Positions 1 to 5,998 of a DNA stretch of 26,867 bases are shown piece by piece. The notes beneath the pieces were generated by a model that worked only from the letters and a program-made list of their open reading frames with translations, was not told the DNA's origin and searched no databases. Origin of the DNA: a virus; IMG/VR virus record IMGVR_UViG_3300036761_002268, positions 1 through 26,867 of that record, one strand, 5' to 3'. The position numbers were made by a program, and so were the translations under genes. The first letter of the stretch is position 1, and each line of letters starts with the position of its first letter.

Positions 1-302
1 GCTTCAGCAACCGCTGTTTGGTTGCGCGTGCGAAATATGAACTGGTAGGCGTAGTCAGCGATCGGCGTGTAGAGGTCGATCGTCATCGGGATCTGCACCA
101 GCAGACGCGAGCCGAGCGGCACTGGGATGCCCGCAAGCAGGTTGGGATCAAAACCTGGTTGACCAGCCTCGGGAGCGAGCCCACCAGGGAAGGCGATCGG
201 AATAGTTCCGGCCACGTTTTGATAGATCGCTTCGAACTCCGGTATCGGCCGGATCACCTGGAACATGCCCATCTGGGCATCTGAAAGAACGACGTCGCTC
301 AT
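1..302 (-). CDS. Hypothetical protein, N-terminal part (runs off left edge)
   Basis: An open frame of 100 codons starts at an ATG at 302 and continues past base 1 without a stop. The start overlaps the stop of the upstream gene as ATGA, the junction used throughout this window. The visible protein begins MSDVVLSDAQMGMF, has a Pro/Gly-rich middle and then a beta-rich stretch (LLVQIPMTIDLYTPIADY). No catalytic motif is visible. Its place next to a small membrane protein would fit a virion or membrane-associated protein, but that is a guess from context. The family is not recognised. Confidence 0.75.
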   Translation of the reverse strand, partial: MSDVVLSDAQMGMFQVIRPIPEFEAIYQNVAGTIPIAFPGGLAPEAGQPGFDPNLLAGIPVPLGSRLLVQIPMTIDLYTPIADYAYQFIFRTRNQTAVAE

Positions 303-724
303 TTGGACTCCTTGCGGTTGTAAATCCGGTAGCCAAGGTAGCCCACAATTGCGAGCCCCACGACGGAGAGCGCGAGGCTACGCGCCGCGTCGCTCTTCTC
401 GGATGGATCCAGCGAGCCAAGCCCCTGGGAGCGGTACAGGTTGCGAACGGTGCCAATTGCAGCGAGCCCAGTGAGGGCGCCAAGCGGGCCCCCCAGCACG
501 ATGGCCCCTGCGCCAGCGCCAGCCGCTGCCACAATGGCTCCCAGCCCGGCTTTGGCCCGAGCGACCGTCGGCGAGCGTGGGCGCGCCAGCGGGGCGCTCA
601 GAGGCATTCTCAGAGGGGCCGGCGGCATCTCCGGCGCAGCCCGGGGCGACGGGCGCTCGGCAGGCGGGGGCGGCTCCGGGATCGGAGGCGCATCGGGCCC
701 AAATGCGAAGTCGTCGAAATCCAT
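299..724 (-). CDS. Proline-rich small membrane protein, unknown function
   Basis: This 141-aa protein has an acidic, very proline-rich N-terminus (residues about 8-55), then a long Gly/Ala-rich hydrophobic stretch (about 59-92) and a second membrane segment (about 116-134), ending in a short basic tail NRKESK. That gives an integral membrane protein with a disordered N-terminal arm. Its stop overlaps the start of the downstream gene by four bases. A 13-base inverted repeat (725-737) lies directly upstream of its ATG. A virion, holin-like or membrane scaffold role is possible, but no motif identifies it. Confidence 0.75.
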   Translation of the reverse strand: MDFDDFAFGPDAPPIPEPPPPAERPSPRAAPEMPPAPLRMPLSAPLARPRSPTVARAKAGLGAIVAAAGAGAGAIVLGGPLGALTGLAAIGTVRNLYRSQGLGSLDPSEKSDAARSLALSVVGLAIVGYLGYRIYNRKESK

Positions 725-737
725 GGGGTGACACCCC
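725..737 (-). promoter_or_regulatory. Hairpin abutting a start codon
   Basis: The sequence ggggtgacacccc is a perfect inverted repeat of six base pairs around one base. It lies immediately upstream of the ATG at 724 and contains the only G-rich stretch that could serve as ribosome-binding site. In mRNA the stem could mask that site. Regulation is inferred, and the loop is very small, so a stable hairpin is uncertain. Confidence 0.35.
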
Positions 738-779
738 CAGGGTAGGGCAGTCCCCGATTTTCACCAAAAAGTCGGCGGC

Positions 780-992
780 TTACACGCGGCGGGGCTTTTT
801 TCCTGCGTATCGGAGTGCTAGCTCGGTGCGGGCCCACTCGTCGGCGCGCTCAATGCGCTTTAGATCAGTGGGTGAAATGTCACCGCTACCATCCACACAG
901 TTGGCCATCGCGGCGCTCGTTGCCGCCACGATGCCGTGCAGCATGTGCCGAGTCAGGCGCGGCTTACCGGAGACTGGGTGGAATTTCAACAT
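780..992 (-). CDS. Small hypothetical protein (70 aa)
   Basis: A 70-aa protein beginning MLKFHPVSGKPRLTRHML. I chose the ATG at 992 because it forms a TGATG junction with the stop of the upstream gene; a start four codons further up is possible. The middle is a small alanine-rich helix, and the C-terminal half is a charged helix (DLKRIERADEWARTELALRYAG) with a basic tail. No family is recognised. A 55-base gap separates it from the membrane-protein gene downstream. Confidence 0.65.
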   Translation of the reverse strand: MLKFHPVSGKPRLTRHMLHGIVAATSAAMANCVDGSGDISPTDLKRIERADEWARTELALRYAGKKPRRV

Positions 993-1198
993 CAGATCCT
1001 CCACATCTCGTAGAAAGGCACGAGCTTAGCCGTGCGGGTCTTAGGGTCGTACTCGACCTCGTGACGCCCGTGCCTCAGCCCGGCGAACCGCTCACGCACG
1101 GCGCGCGGAACGCGCTGAGGTTCCCAGATCGAATGAGCGCCGTAGCCCGCGCTCTCGATGCGCGAAATCTGGCGCTCGGTGCCGATGTAGCGCCTCAC
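992..1198 (-). CDS. Small basic hypothetical protein (68 aa)
   Basis: A 68-aa protein starting at GTG 1198, which overlaps the upstream stop as GTGA. It begins RRYIGTERQISRIESAGYGAHSIW after the initiator. It is rich in Arg and aromatic residues and ends in a short beta-like segment (HEVEYDPKTRTAKLVPFYEMWRI). No domain is recognised. It sits in a chain of four small coupled genes behind the 494-aa zinc/OB-like protein. Confidence 0.65.
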   Translation of the reverse strand: MRRYIGTERQISRIESAGYGAHSIWEPQRVPRAVRERFAGLRHGRHEVEYDPKTRTAKLVPFYEMWRI

Positions 1199-1437
1199 GC
1201 CTCGCCTCTGCCCAGTAGGTCGATCCCGTGATGTTCTCGGTAATGCCTTGCCCACGACTCTTCATCGGCGCGAGTCATGCTGCCCTGCCCGCGGCAGCCG
1301 CCCCAGACACGCGCGGCACACTGCTCGAACGTGTGATCGCCGCAACAGCACTCGCACGGTGCCAGCCTACAGAGCGTATCGACGTCACCGGCCCAGATGG
1401 CGTCTTCGAGTTCAGTGCGCTGGGTAAACCGTTTCAT
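1195..1437 (-). CDS. Cysteine-rich small protein (80 aa), probable metal binder
   Basis: This 80-aa protein starts at ATG 1437 (ATGA overlap with the upstream stop). Cysteines cluster at C23, C28, C30-C32, C40 and C48 within LCRLAPCECCCGDHTFEQC and the following WGGCRGQG. A charged segment with several histidines follows (SWARHYREHHGIDLLG). The Cys/His pattern suggests structural zinc or another metal. The function is unknown. Confidence 0.7.
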   Translation of the reverse strand: MKRFTQRTELEDAIWAGDVDTLCRLAPCECCCGDHTFEQCAARVWGGCRGQGSMTRADEESWARHYREHHGIDLLGRGEA

Positions 1438-1667
1438 GGGAGTGCTTTTGCAACCGCTGGCGTCAGCACCACGGCGCGGAGTAGTTGAAACGGGCTCTTG
1501 CCTGTCATGAGATCCTGCCAGCCCTTGCTGTCGCGAGCTTGCGCCACGTAGCCCTCGCCACGTGGCAAGCACCGCAGCGCCATGGGGCCAAGCTTCAGCT
1601 CCCAGAGAATTGAGGCCTGCACGCGGCTCTTGCCCGCAGCGCGAGCCTGGCTCGGGTCGTCGCTCAC
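1434..1667 (-). CDS. Small hypothetical protein (77 aa)
   Basis: This 77-aa product starts at GTG 1667, overlapping the stop of the 494-aa gene upstream as GTGA; its own stop overlaps the next start as ATGA. It has a charged N-terminus, a beta-like centre (SILWELKLGPMALRCLP, then GYVAQARD) and a C-terminal helix. No motif is recognised. The two flanking overlaps are the main support that it is a real gene. Confidence 0.65.
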   Translation of the reverse strand: MSDDPSQARAAGKSRVQASILWELKLGPMALRCLPRGEGYVAQARDSKGWQDLMTGKSPFQLLRAVVLTPAVAKALP

Positions 1668-3148
1668 GACGCAGCCTTCGCAGTCTTTGGTTGGTACCCG
1701 GGCAGATCCCACGGCGTGTGCGTGAGCCGCCAGTCGCGCGCGAATAGCTTGTGCAGCTCGATGCCTTGCTGGCAGGCCTCCCACGAGAAGACGGTGCCTA
1801 CCGGCGGCTTCCACTCGACGGCCACAATGCCTACGGTACCATTGGGCAAGAAGCCGTAGAACGGCAAGCCCTTGCTCTTCGGCTTCGCCTTCTTGGGCTT
1901 CGGCAGCTGGTAGGCCTCGGTCTTTCGCAGCTCGACGCGCGAGAGCAACGTGACCGGGTGACCGTACTTCTGATCGGTCTCATGCTTCTTGACGGTGCCG
2001 ATCAAGAACCACTCGCCGTCGAAGTCCTCGACGTTGCTGAGCGAGCCTGAGCTGAAGGTCTTGAGCGCGCTGTTCTGCGCGTCGAGCATCAGCAGCATCA
2101 CGCCGGTGCCAAATTCGCTCTCGTAGCCGCGCGCGAGTTTGACCGTGATCTTGGTGGTGATGCGCTCGCCGACGGTGCCGACATGGGGACCAGCCTCCGG
2201 GCGCTCGCGGCGCTCCTGCTCGCGACCCATTGCCTTGTCGTAGGACACCGGCAGGCTCGCGAGGATGCCCTCGGTGCGCTCACGCACGGTGCGCTCGGCG
2301 CAGGCGAGGCGAGAGTTGTGCATGTAGTCGGAGGAGTCCTTGGAGGCGAGCACCCAGGCGAGCACCACGGCGGCCTGCTCACGCTGCGCGTCGGTGGGCT
2401 GCATAGCTTTCCACGACTTGATTAGTTCTCGATCCCCCTTGAAGCCTTTGTCCACGGGGCACGGCGCGCAGATGAAATCGCAGAAGCTGCGGGTCGATCG
2501 CTCATCGCTGCCGCTCTTGTGAAATCCGCGGAGTCGAATGTTCGCGACGGCAGCCGCCAGGTAGTCCAGCGGCGTGGACTCCGGTTGCCATCGCCCAAAC
2601 CCCCAGCCGCCCTCCTCCGTATCGCTGAAACCCTTGAGAAACTCCGACCAGCACCTGAACAGCTTGACGGCGCCCTCGACGTCATCCGTGCGGGTGTAGT
2701 CACGCAGGCACTGGCGACCGACCTGGATAATGTTGCCCGACTCGTCGCGCACCAAGAACGTCGCAGCGCGCGAGCGGTCCAGGCCGCAGTGCTGGCAGCG
2801 GCTGCCGACGACGCGATAACCATCCAGATCGCCGTCGTAGCCCGGCGCGCGCAGGACGAGGTTGCCGCCGTCAAGGTGGTCGAGCTTGGCGACAAACGCG
2901 AAGCCGGCAATCACGGGAACGGTGCCCGTGAGCCTGACGTCCAGCACCCAGCGCACCTTGCGTAGCTCGTTAGCTAGGTAGGCGTCGCTCTTGGTCACGA
3001 ACTCCGATCGGGGGGCACCCGCGGTGACAGTGACGGGCGCCATGCCGAGCTTGGCCGCGCGCTTGTTGAGCTGGGCCACGCCGGCTCGGAGGACATCCAG
3101 GCGACTGGCCGGGATGACGTAGCTGCCGTCCTTGTTCTGGCGTTCCAT
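1664..3148 (-). CDS. Zinc-knuckle and OB-like phage/plasmid protein, unknown function (494 aa)
   Basis: The protein has a conserved-looking zinc site: C118 and C121 (CQHCG) pair with C147 in a GNIIQVGRQCLRDYT segment. This arrangement, CxxC, then about 25 residues, then QVGxxCL(R/K)D(Y/F), occurs in a family of uncharacterised phage and plasmid proteins. The C-terminal third contains beta-rich segments ending GTVKKHETDQKYG, then TLLSRVEL, which resemble the OB-like tail of such proteins. A lysine-rich stretch (PKPKKAKPKSKG) follows. It is the first gene downstream of the CRISPR region and has its own candidate promoter. The start ATG at 3148 lacks a clear Shine-Dalgarno sequence. A nucleic-acid role is plausible but unproven. 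Confidence 0.85.
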   Translation of the reverse strand: MERQNKDGSYVIPASRLDVLRAGVAQLNKRAAKLGMAPVTVTAGAPRSEFVTKSDAYLANELRKVRWVLDVRLTGTVPVIAGFAFVAKLDHLDGGNLVLRAPGYDGDLDGYRVVGSRCQHCGLDRSRAATFLVRDESGNIIQVGRQCLRDYTRTDDVEGAVKLFRCWSEFLKGFSDTEEGGWGFGRWQPESTPLDYLAAAVANIRLRGFHKSGSDERSTRSFCDFICAPCPVDKGFKGDRELIKSWKAMQPTDAQREQAAVVLAWVLASKDSSDYMHNSRLACAERTVRERTEGILASLPVSYDKAMGREQERRERPEAGPHVGTVGERITTKITVKLARGYESEFGTGVMLLMLDAQNSALKTFSSGSLSNVEDFDGEWFLIGTVKKHETDQKYGHPVTLLSRVELRKTEAYQLPKPKKAKPKSKGLPFYGFLPNGTVGIVAVEWKPPVGTVFSWEACQQGIELHKLFARDWRLTHTPWDLPGYQPKTAKAAS

Positions 3149-3164
3149 GGCTCGGTATACGGCT

Positions 3165-3194
3165 AGTATATACGGAACCTTCCCCGGTGGTCAC
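3165..3194 (-). promoter_or_regulatory. Candidate promoter for the 494-aa gene and downstream cluster
   Basis: On the minus strand a -10-like TATACT (3170-3165) lies 17 bases upstream of the ATG at 3148. A weak -35-like GTGACC (3194-3189) precedes it with an 18-base spacer. The adjoining gtatac and gtatatac palindromes might be an operator. The prediction is by eye only; the very short leader would agree with the absence of a clear ribosome-binding site. Confidence 0.4.
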
Positions 3195-3245
3195 CAGAAT
3201 TTTATAGGCCGCTAATCCCGTGGATTTAGCATGCTGAGGCCCCTG

Positions 3246-4033
3246 GTCTCGATCTTGAAGGCGTCGAGCAGCCGTTGTGGGAAGGGCGCGCCACTGTATG
3301 GCTACAAGACCAGCACCAGTCTCGATCTTGAAGGCGTCGAGCAGCCGTTGGGTGGGGTCTGCGGAGGAGGGGTTGGCGCATGGCCCCCATAGCGGTCTCG
3401 ATCTTGAGGGCGCCGAGCAGCCGTTGGGTGAACGCGCGGCGAACTCCAGCAGCGTTCTCCTTTTTACCAGTCTCGATCTTGAAGGCGTCGAGCAGCCGTT
3501 GGTGTAAACGCGCGCTCGATCTCGTCGGCCATGGCTACGTCATGTCTCGATCTTGAAGGCGTCGAGCAGCCGTTGATGGTCGAGCAGCCGCTGTGGGCGA
3601 ACAAGACATTCGCGCTCGATAATCCCGTCCAGGGGGTCTCGATCTTGAAGGCGTCGAGCAGCCGTTGGGTGACGAAGCGGGCGCACGCCGACTGCAGGTT
3701 GATCCGCGGTCTCGATCTTGAAGGCGCCGAGCAGCCGTTGCGGGGGATTGCCAGGAACCCCAGACCTACGAGCCACGAGCCAGGTCTCGATCTTGAAGGC
3801 GCCGAGCAGCCGTTGCGGGATGCAGCCGCCAGCGTGTAGACGGCGACGGACCAGTCTCGATCTTGAAGGCGCCGAGCAGCCGTTGCGGGCTCCAAGCCTG
3901 TCGATTTCTTCTCGCCCTGGTTGCCCTGTCTCGATCTTGAAGGCGCCGAGCAGCCGTTGCGGGTTGCGGGGCCTGGAAGGGTGGCTCGAAGAGTACGGGC
4001 GGTCTCGATCTTGAAGGCGCCGAGCAGCCGTTG
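3246..4033 (-). CRISPR. CRISPR array: 11 full repeats plus one truncated, 10 full spacers, no cas genes in view
   Basis: Eleven copies of a 32-base repeat (plus strand starts gtctcgatctt, ends gagcagccgttg) begin at 3246, 3319, 3395, 3470, 3544, 3636, 3709, 3784, 3854, 3928 and 4002. Spacers are unique and 38-44 bases long. The copies from 3709 on, and the one at 3395, carry C instead of T at repeat position 19. The copies from 3709 on are also followed by cggg, so the true repeat there may be 36 bases. A truncated repeat sits between the fifth and sixth copies. Uniform copies at the right and variable ones at the left suggest the leader is on the right and transcription on the minus strand, giving repeats that end in GAGAC. 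Iterons are less likely because the intervening sequences are unrelated. Confidence 0.85.
3580..3593 (-). repeat. Truncated CRISPR repeat inside the array
   Basis: The 60-base interval between the repeats at 3544 and 3636 is too long for one spacer. It contains tcgagcagccgctg, which matches the last 14 bases of the repeat with one change. Four bases (3576-3579) precede it and a normal 42-base spacer (3594-3635) follows. This is what a deletion removing most of one spacer and the first part of one repeat would leave. Confidence 0.75.
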
Positions 4034-4080
4034 CGGGGTGTCCCCGAAAAGAGCTAGGATTTCAAGGAGCGAGGGCCCGG

Positions 4081-4096
4081 TTTGCGAGCACCTCCG
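4081..4096. repeat. Leader direct repeat, copy 1
   Basis: The sequence tttgcgagcacctccg matches 4185-4200 at 15 of 16 positions, 104 bases away. It may be a binding site or the remnant of a duplication in the probable CRISPR leader. Confidence 0.5.
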
Positions 4097-4127
4097 CTTA
4101 CGGTAGCGGATCAGGCAGCCCAGTGTC

Positions 4128-4143
4128 TACCAGGGATTACCAG
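4128..4143. promoter_or_regulatory. Candidate operator: TACCAG double site in the CRISPR leader
   Basis: TACCAG occurs at 4128 and again at 4138, so the half-sites start 10 bp apart, on the same face of the helix. The same TACCAG-N4-TACCAG arrangement occurs at 8341-8356, directly upstream of the Cro-like gene. A shared operator for that regulator is the obvious inference. Confidence 0.45.
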
Positions 4144-4184
4144 TTTGACGACGGCTGCCAGTAAATATTCGCAGGATCCATCGT

Positions 4185-4228
4185 TTTGCGAGCGCCTCCG
4201 GGGTTTTGGCGACCACCGAGGCGCTCGC
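4185..4228. repeat. Leader direct repeat copy 2 with 11-bp inverted repeat
   Basis: Bases 4185-4200 repeat the element at 4081-4096. Within it, gcgagcgcctc (4188-4198) is perfectly inverted at 4218-4228, giving an 11-bp stem with a 19-base loop. The structure lies just beyond the stop of the 4232-4459 gene and could end its transcript. On the minus strand the stem is followed by an A-run, not a U-run, so it is not a canonical intrinsic terminator. Confidence 0.5.
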
Positions 4229-4231
4229 GCC

Positions 4232-4459
4232 TCAGCGCCGCCAAAGGCGCGGAAACAGACCATTGAGCTGCCGGCGCCGAGCCTCGCAGGGGGTACAGGG
4301 CTCGATACCCAGAGCCTTGGTGGCGCGCGCCACCATGTCTCCGGCCCCGTAGTGCCCCTGCGCGGCGCTCTGGTGCTCCTGGTGGGACTGGGCAAACGCA
4401 TCCACGCCTGCGGGCGCGCCAGCGGTCGCCTGCGCTCCACAGGCCGTGCAGCGCACGGC
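4232..4459 (-). CDS. Small zinc-binding protein with CxxCxxRRxxLN tail motif
   Basis: The product has two CxxC pairs: CTACG near the N-terminus, and CTPCEARRRQLNGLFP near the C-terminus after a GAGDMVARATKALGIEP segment. The combination GDxVAxxTxALGI, CxxCxxRRxxLN recurs in small hypothetical proteins of GC-rich phages and bacteria; no function is known. I place the start at GTG 4459, 8 bases after AGGGA and downstream of the previous stop. In-frame starts at 4516 (ATG) or 4585 (GTG) would overlap the upstream gene and cannot be excluded. Confidence 0.65.
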   Translation of the reverse strand, partial: AVRCTACGAQATAGAPAGVDAFAQSHQEHQSAAQGHYGAGDMVARATKALGIEPCTPCEARRRQLNGLFPRLWRR

Positions 4460-4470
4460 AAATCCCTGCG

Positions 4471-4677
4471 TTAGCTGGACGTACTGGACCCAACGGACTC
4501 GGGGGTGCTGCTGCATCGCAGGGCCAGGATAGCTCTGGCCGTCGCAAAAGTCAGCTGCTGGTGGTTGCCGGTCCCGGTTCGCCACTCCTGGCGGATTTCT
4601 ACCAGGAATCTCCCAGCGTGGGCTCGCACTCGCACGTCAGCGCCCGGCACCAACCACGCTAGCTCTTGGAGTTTCAT
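4471..4677 (-). CDS. Small hypothetical protein (68 aa)
   Basis: The protein starts MKLQELAWLVPGADVRVRAH and shows alternating beta-strand patterns followed by a helix and a Ser-rich tail. I chose ATG 4677 because AGGA lies at a good distance upstream. An upstream in-frame ATG at 4722 would form an ATGA overlap with the glycosyltransferase stop, as is usual here, but adds 15 residues with untypical codons. No family is recognised. Confidence 0.6.
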   Translation of the reverse strand: MKLQELAWLVPGADVRVRAHAGRFLVEIRQEWRTGTGNHQQLTFATARAILALRCSSTPESVGSSTSS

Positions 4678-4718
4678 GGGTGCGATCCTGCCGATCCCCG
4701 AACACCTGGGCCAAGTTT

Positions 4719-5840
4719 TCATCGGAGGTGTTCCACGAGCTGTGCTAACTGCGCATCCCAGCTCCACTCTTCGATCACCGCCGGGGCCTCCGAGACTGCA
4801 CGCTGGCTCATTCCGATCCAGTCAGCGTGCGCGGCTCGGAGAGCGGAGGCAATGTCCTCAGGGCGCACCGCCTGTGCAAGCGCGGCCGGTCCGTCGTCGA
4901 TGGGGACCAGCTCCGGCAACTGATCGATACCGATCACGCCGCCGCCGCGCACGTGACCAGCACTGTGACCCGTCGTTATGGTTGCGATGCACGGAACGCC
5001 GCTCGCGCGAGCTTCGAGCGGCGTGAGCCCGAAACCTTCGGCCCGCGACGGGCAGGCTATTACGTGCATGTGCCCGAGCAGCGACGCCATCACTTTCGGC
5101 AACATGTCGCCGCGAGGCAACAAGCTGATGTTCGTCGGCAACTGGATACCCCGGTCCATGAAGCGCTCCACAAGGGCCGCGCGCGCCAAGGGGTCGAGAA
5201 TGAGAAAAAGCTCGGCCCTTGGCGGTAGCGAGTCACCGAGCAGCATCCAAGCCTCGATCAGATCGACCGTACCTTTGCGTTCGCCGGACGTCGTCGAGAA
5301 GTGCGCGACGCGAAACTCACCCGCAGAAAAAGCCTCGCGGGTCTTCTCGATCTCCTTGGGGACCGGCGCAAACCCGGATACGCCGTGGCGAACGGTATGC
5401 ACCTGCACCACGACGCCCTCGCTGACGTACGTGCACCAGACCTCTCCGTCCTCGACGTATCTCAGTCCCATCTCGCAGAGCGCCTCGGCGATCATGGTGG
5501 TTCCCCACGCCGAGCACGACAGAATGCGCGGCTCCGGGAGCTTCAGGATCTCACCCAACAGCTCCTTCGGTACGAAGGTACTATTGGGCGTAACCGTGAC
5601 CCAGTGACGCTCGTGCTTAGCGCCCCGCTGCATCGTGCCCACGAGATTCAGGTTGCCGGTGAACACGCCGTCGCGCGCCTGCGCGCCCGGAGGCGCCTCC
5701 TCCTCCTCGCTGCCACCGGACCTATCGAGCGCCACGAAGCCTTCGAGCAGCTGCGCGCGCTCCAGCACTCCGCGGAAACCGCGCGTCACGACTGCCAGCG
5801 ATCCGTTTCCTACGTCGCGACCGTAGAGGCGAACGCTCAC
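4719..5840 (-). CDS. GT4-type glycosyltransferase (373 aa)
   Basis: The C-terminal half carries the nucleotide-sugar binding signature of GT-B retaining glycosyltransferases: CPSRAEGFGLTPLEARASG with the E-x7-E pair E268 and E276. Before it are typical segments HFSTTSGERKGTVDLIEAW (about 180-198) and LISLLPRGDMLPKVMA-like text near 238-252. It would transfer a sugar from an activated donor to an unknown acceptor: host surface polysaccharide, virion protein or modified DNA are the known options in phages. It starts at GTG 5840 (GTGA overlap) and lies behind a second glycosyltransferase, separated by a 53-aa protein. No signal peptide is seen, so it is cytoplasmic. Confidence 0.88.
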   Translation of the reverse strand: MSVRLYGRDVGNGSLAVVTRGFRGVLERAQLLEGFVALDRSGGSEEEEAPPGAQARDGVFTGNLNLVGTMQRGAKHERHWVTVTPNSTFVPKELLGEILKLPEPRILSCSAWGTTMIAEALCEMGLRYVEDGEVWCTYVSEGVVVQVHTVRHGVSGFAPVPKEIEKTREAFSAGEFRVAHFSTTSGERKGTVDLIEAWMLLGDSLPPRAELFLILDPLARAALVERFMDRGIQLPTNISLLPRGDMLPKVMASLLGHMHVIACPSRAEGFGLTPLEARASGVPCIATITTGHSAGHVRGGGVIGIDQLPELVPIDDGPAALAQAVRPEDIASALRAAHADWIGMSQRAVSEAPAVIEEWSWDAQLAQLVEHLR

Positions 5841-5998
5841 GGGTCCGCAGGATCCTGGGGCCCAGCGGCCACCTCGTCGAGGTATTGTAGGATGGCCTCT
5901 ACCATTGCTGCGAGCAGCTGCTCCGAGGTCGGGCTTGCCGCACCGTGCTCATTGCAGATTGTGACGCACAGTTCCTGGATACGTTCGCTTGGTTTCAC
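5837..5998 (-). CDS. Tiny acidic protein (53 aa) between two glycosyltransferases
   Basis: This 53-aa frame starts at GTG 5998, overlapping the upstream glycosyltransferase stop as GTGA, and ends at 5837 overlapping the downstream one in the same way. It reads MKPSERIQELCVTICNEHGA, then an amphipathic helix (SEQLLAAMVEAILQYLDEV) and a Pro/Asp-rich tail. Its exact fit between two coupled genes argues that it is translated. The function is unknown; an accessory partner of the glycosyltransferases is possible. Confidence 0.7.
   Translation of the reverse strand: MKPSERIQELCVTICNEHGAASPTSEQLLAAMVEAILQYLDEVAAGPQDPADP

Larger units (their letters stand above)
4034..4231 (-). other. Probable CRISPR leader, gene-free region
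   Basis: These 198 bases between the last repeat and the next gene contain no plausible ORF. They hold a short ggggtgtcccc hairpin next to the array (4035-4045), a 6-bp stem tccgct/agcgga (4093-4110), the TACCAG double site (4128-4143), an AT-rich patch (taaatattc, about 4162-4170) and a duplicated element tttgcgagcRcctccg. Such a concentration of elements suits an array leader. No convincing -35/-10 pair was found in the minus direction. Confidence 0.5.

Noticed and set aside
3246-4033. Interpretation of the repeats as plasmid iterons or a satellite
   Set aside because: The intervals are unrelated in sequence and of near-uniform spacer length, which suits CRISPR; no initiator gene is next to them.
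3277-4106. Several open frames across the repeat array that give repetitive peptides
   Set aside because: The repeat period (70-76 and 92 bases) is not a constant multiple of three, and the peptides are translated CRISPR repeats rather than a repeat protein.
4188-4228. Intrinsic terminator for the minus-strand cluster
   Set aside because: The stem is strong, but on the minus strand it is followed by an A-run and not by a U-run. It is kept only as an inverted repeat.
5582-5593. A TPN motif in the 373-aa glycosyltransferase (VTPNS)
   Set aside because: It occurs once, lies inside the N-terminal domain and has no H or Q before T; taken as chance.
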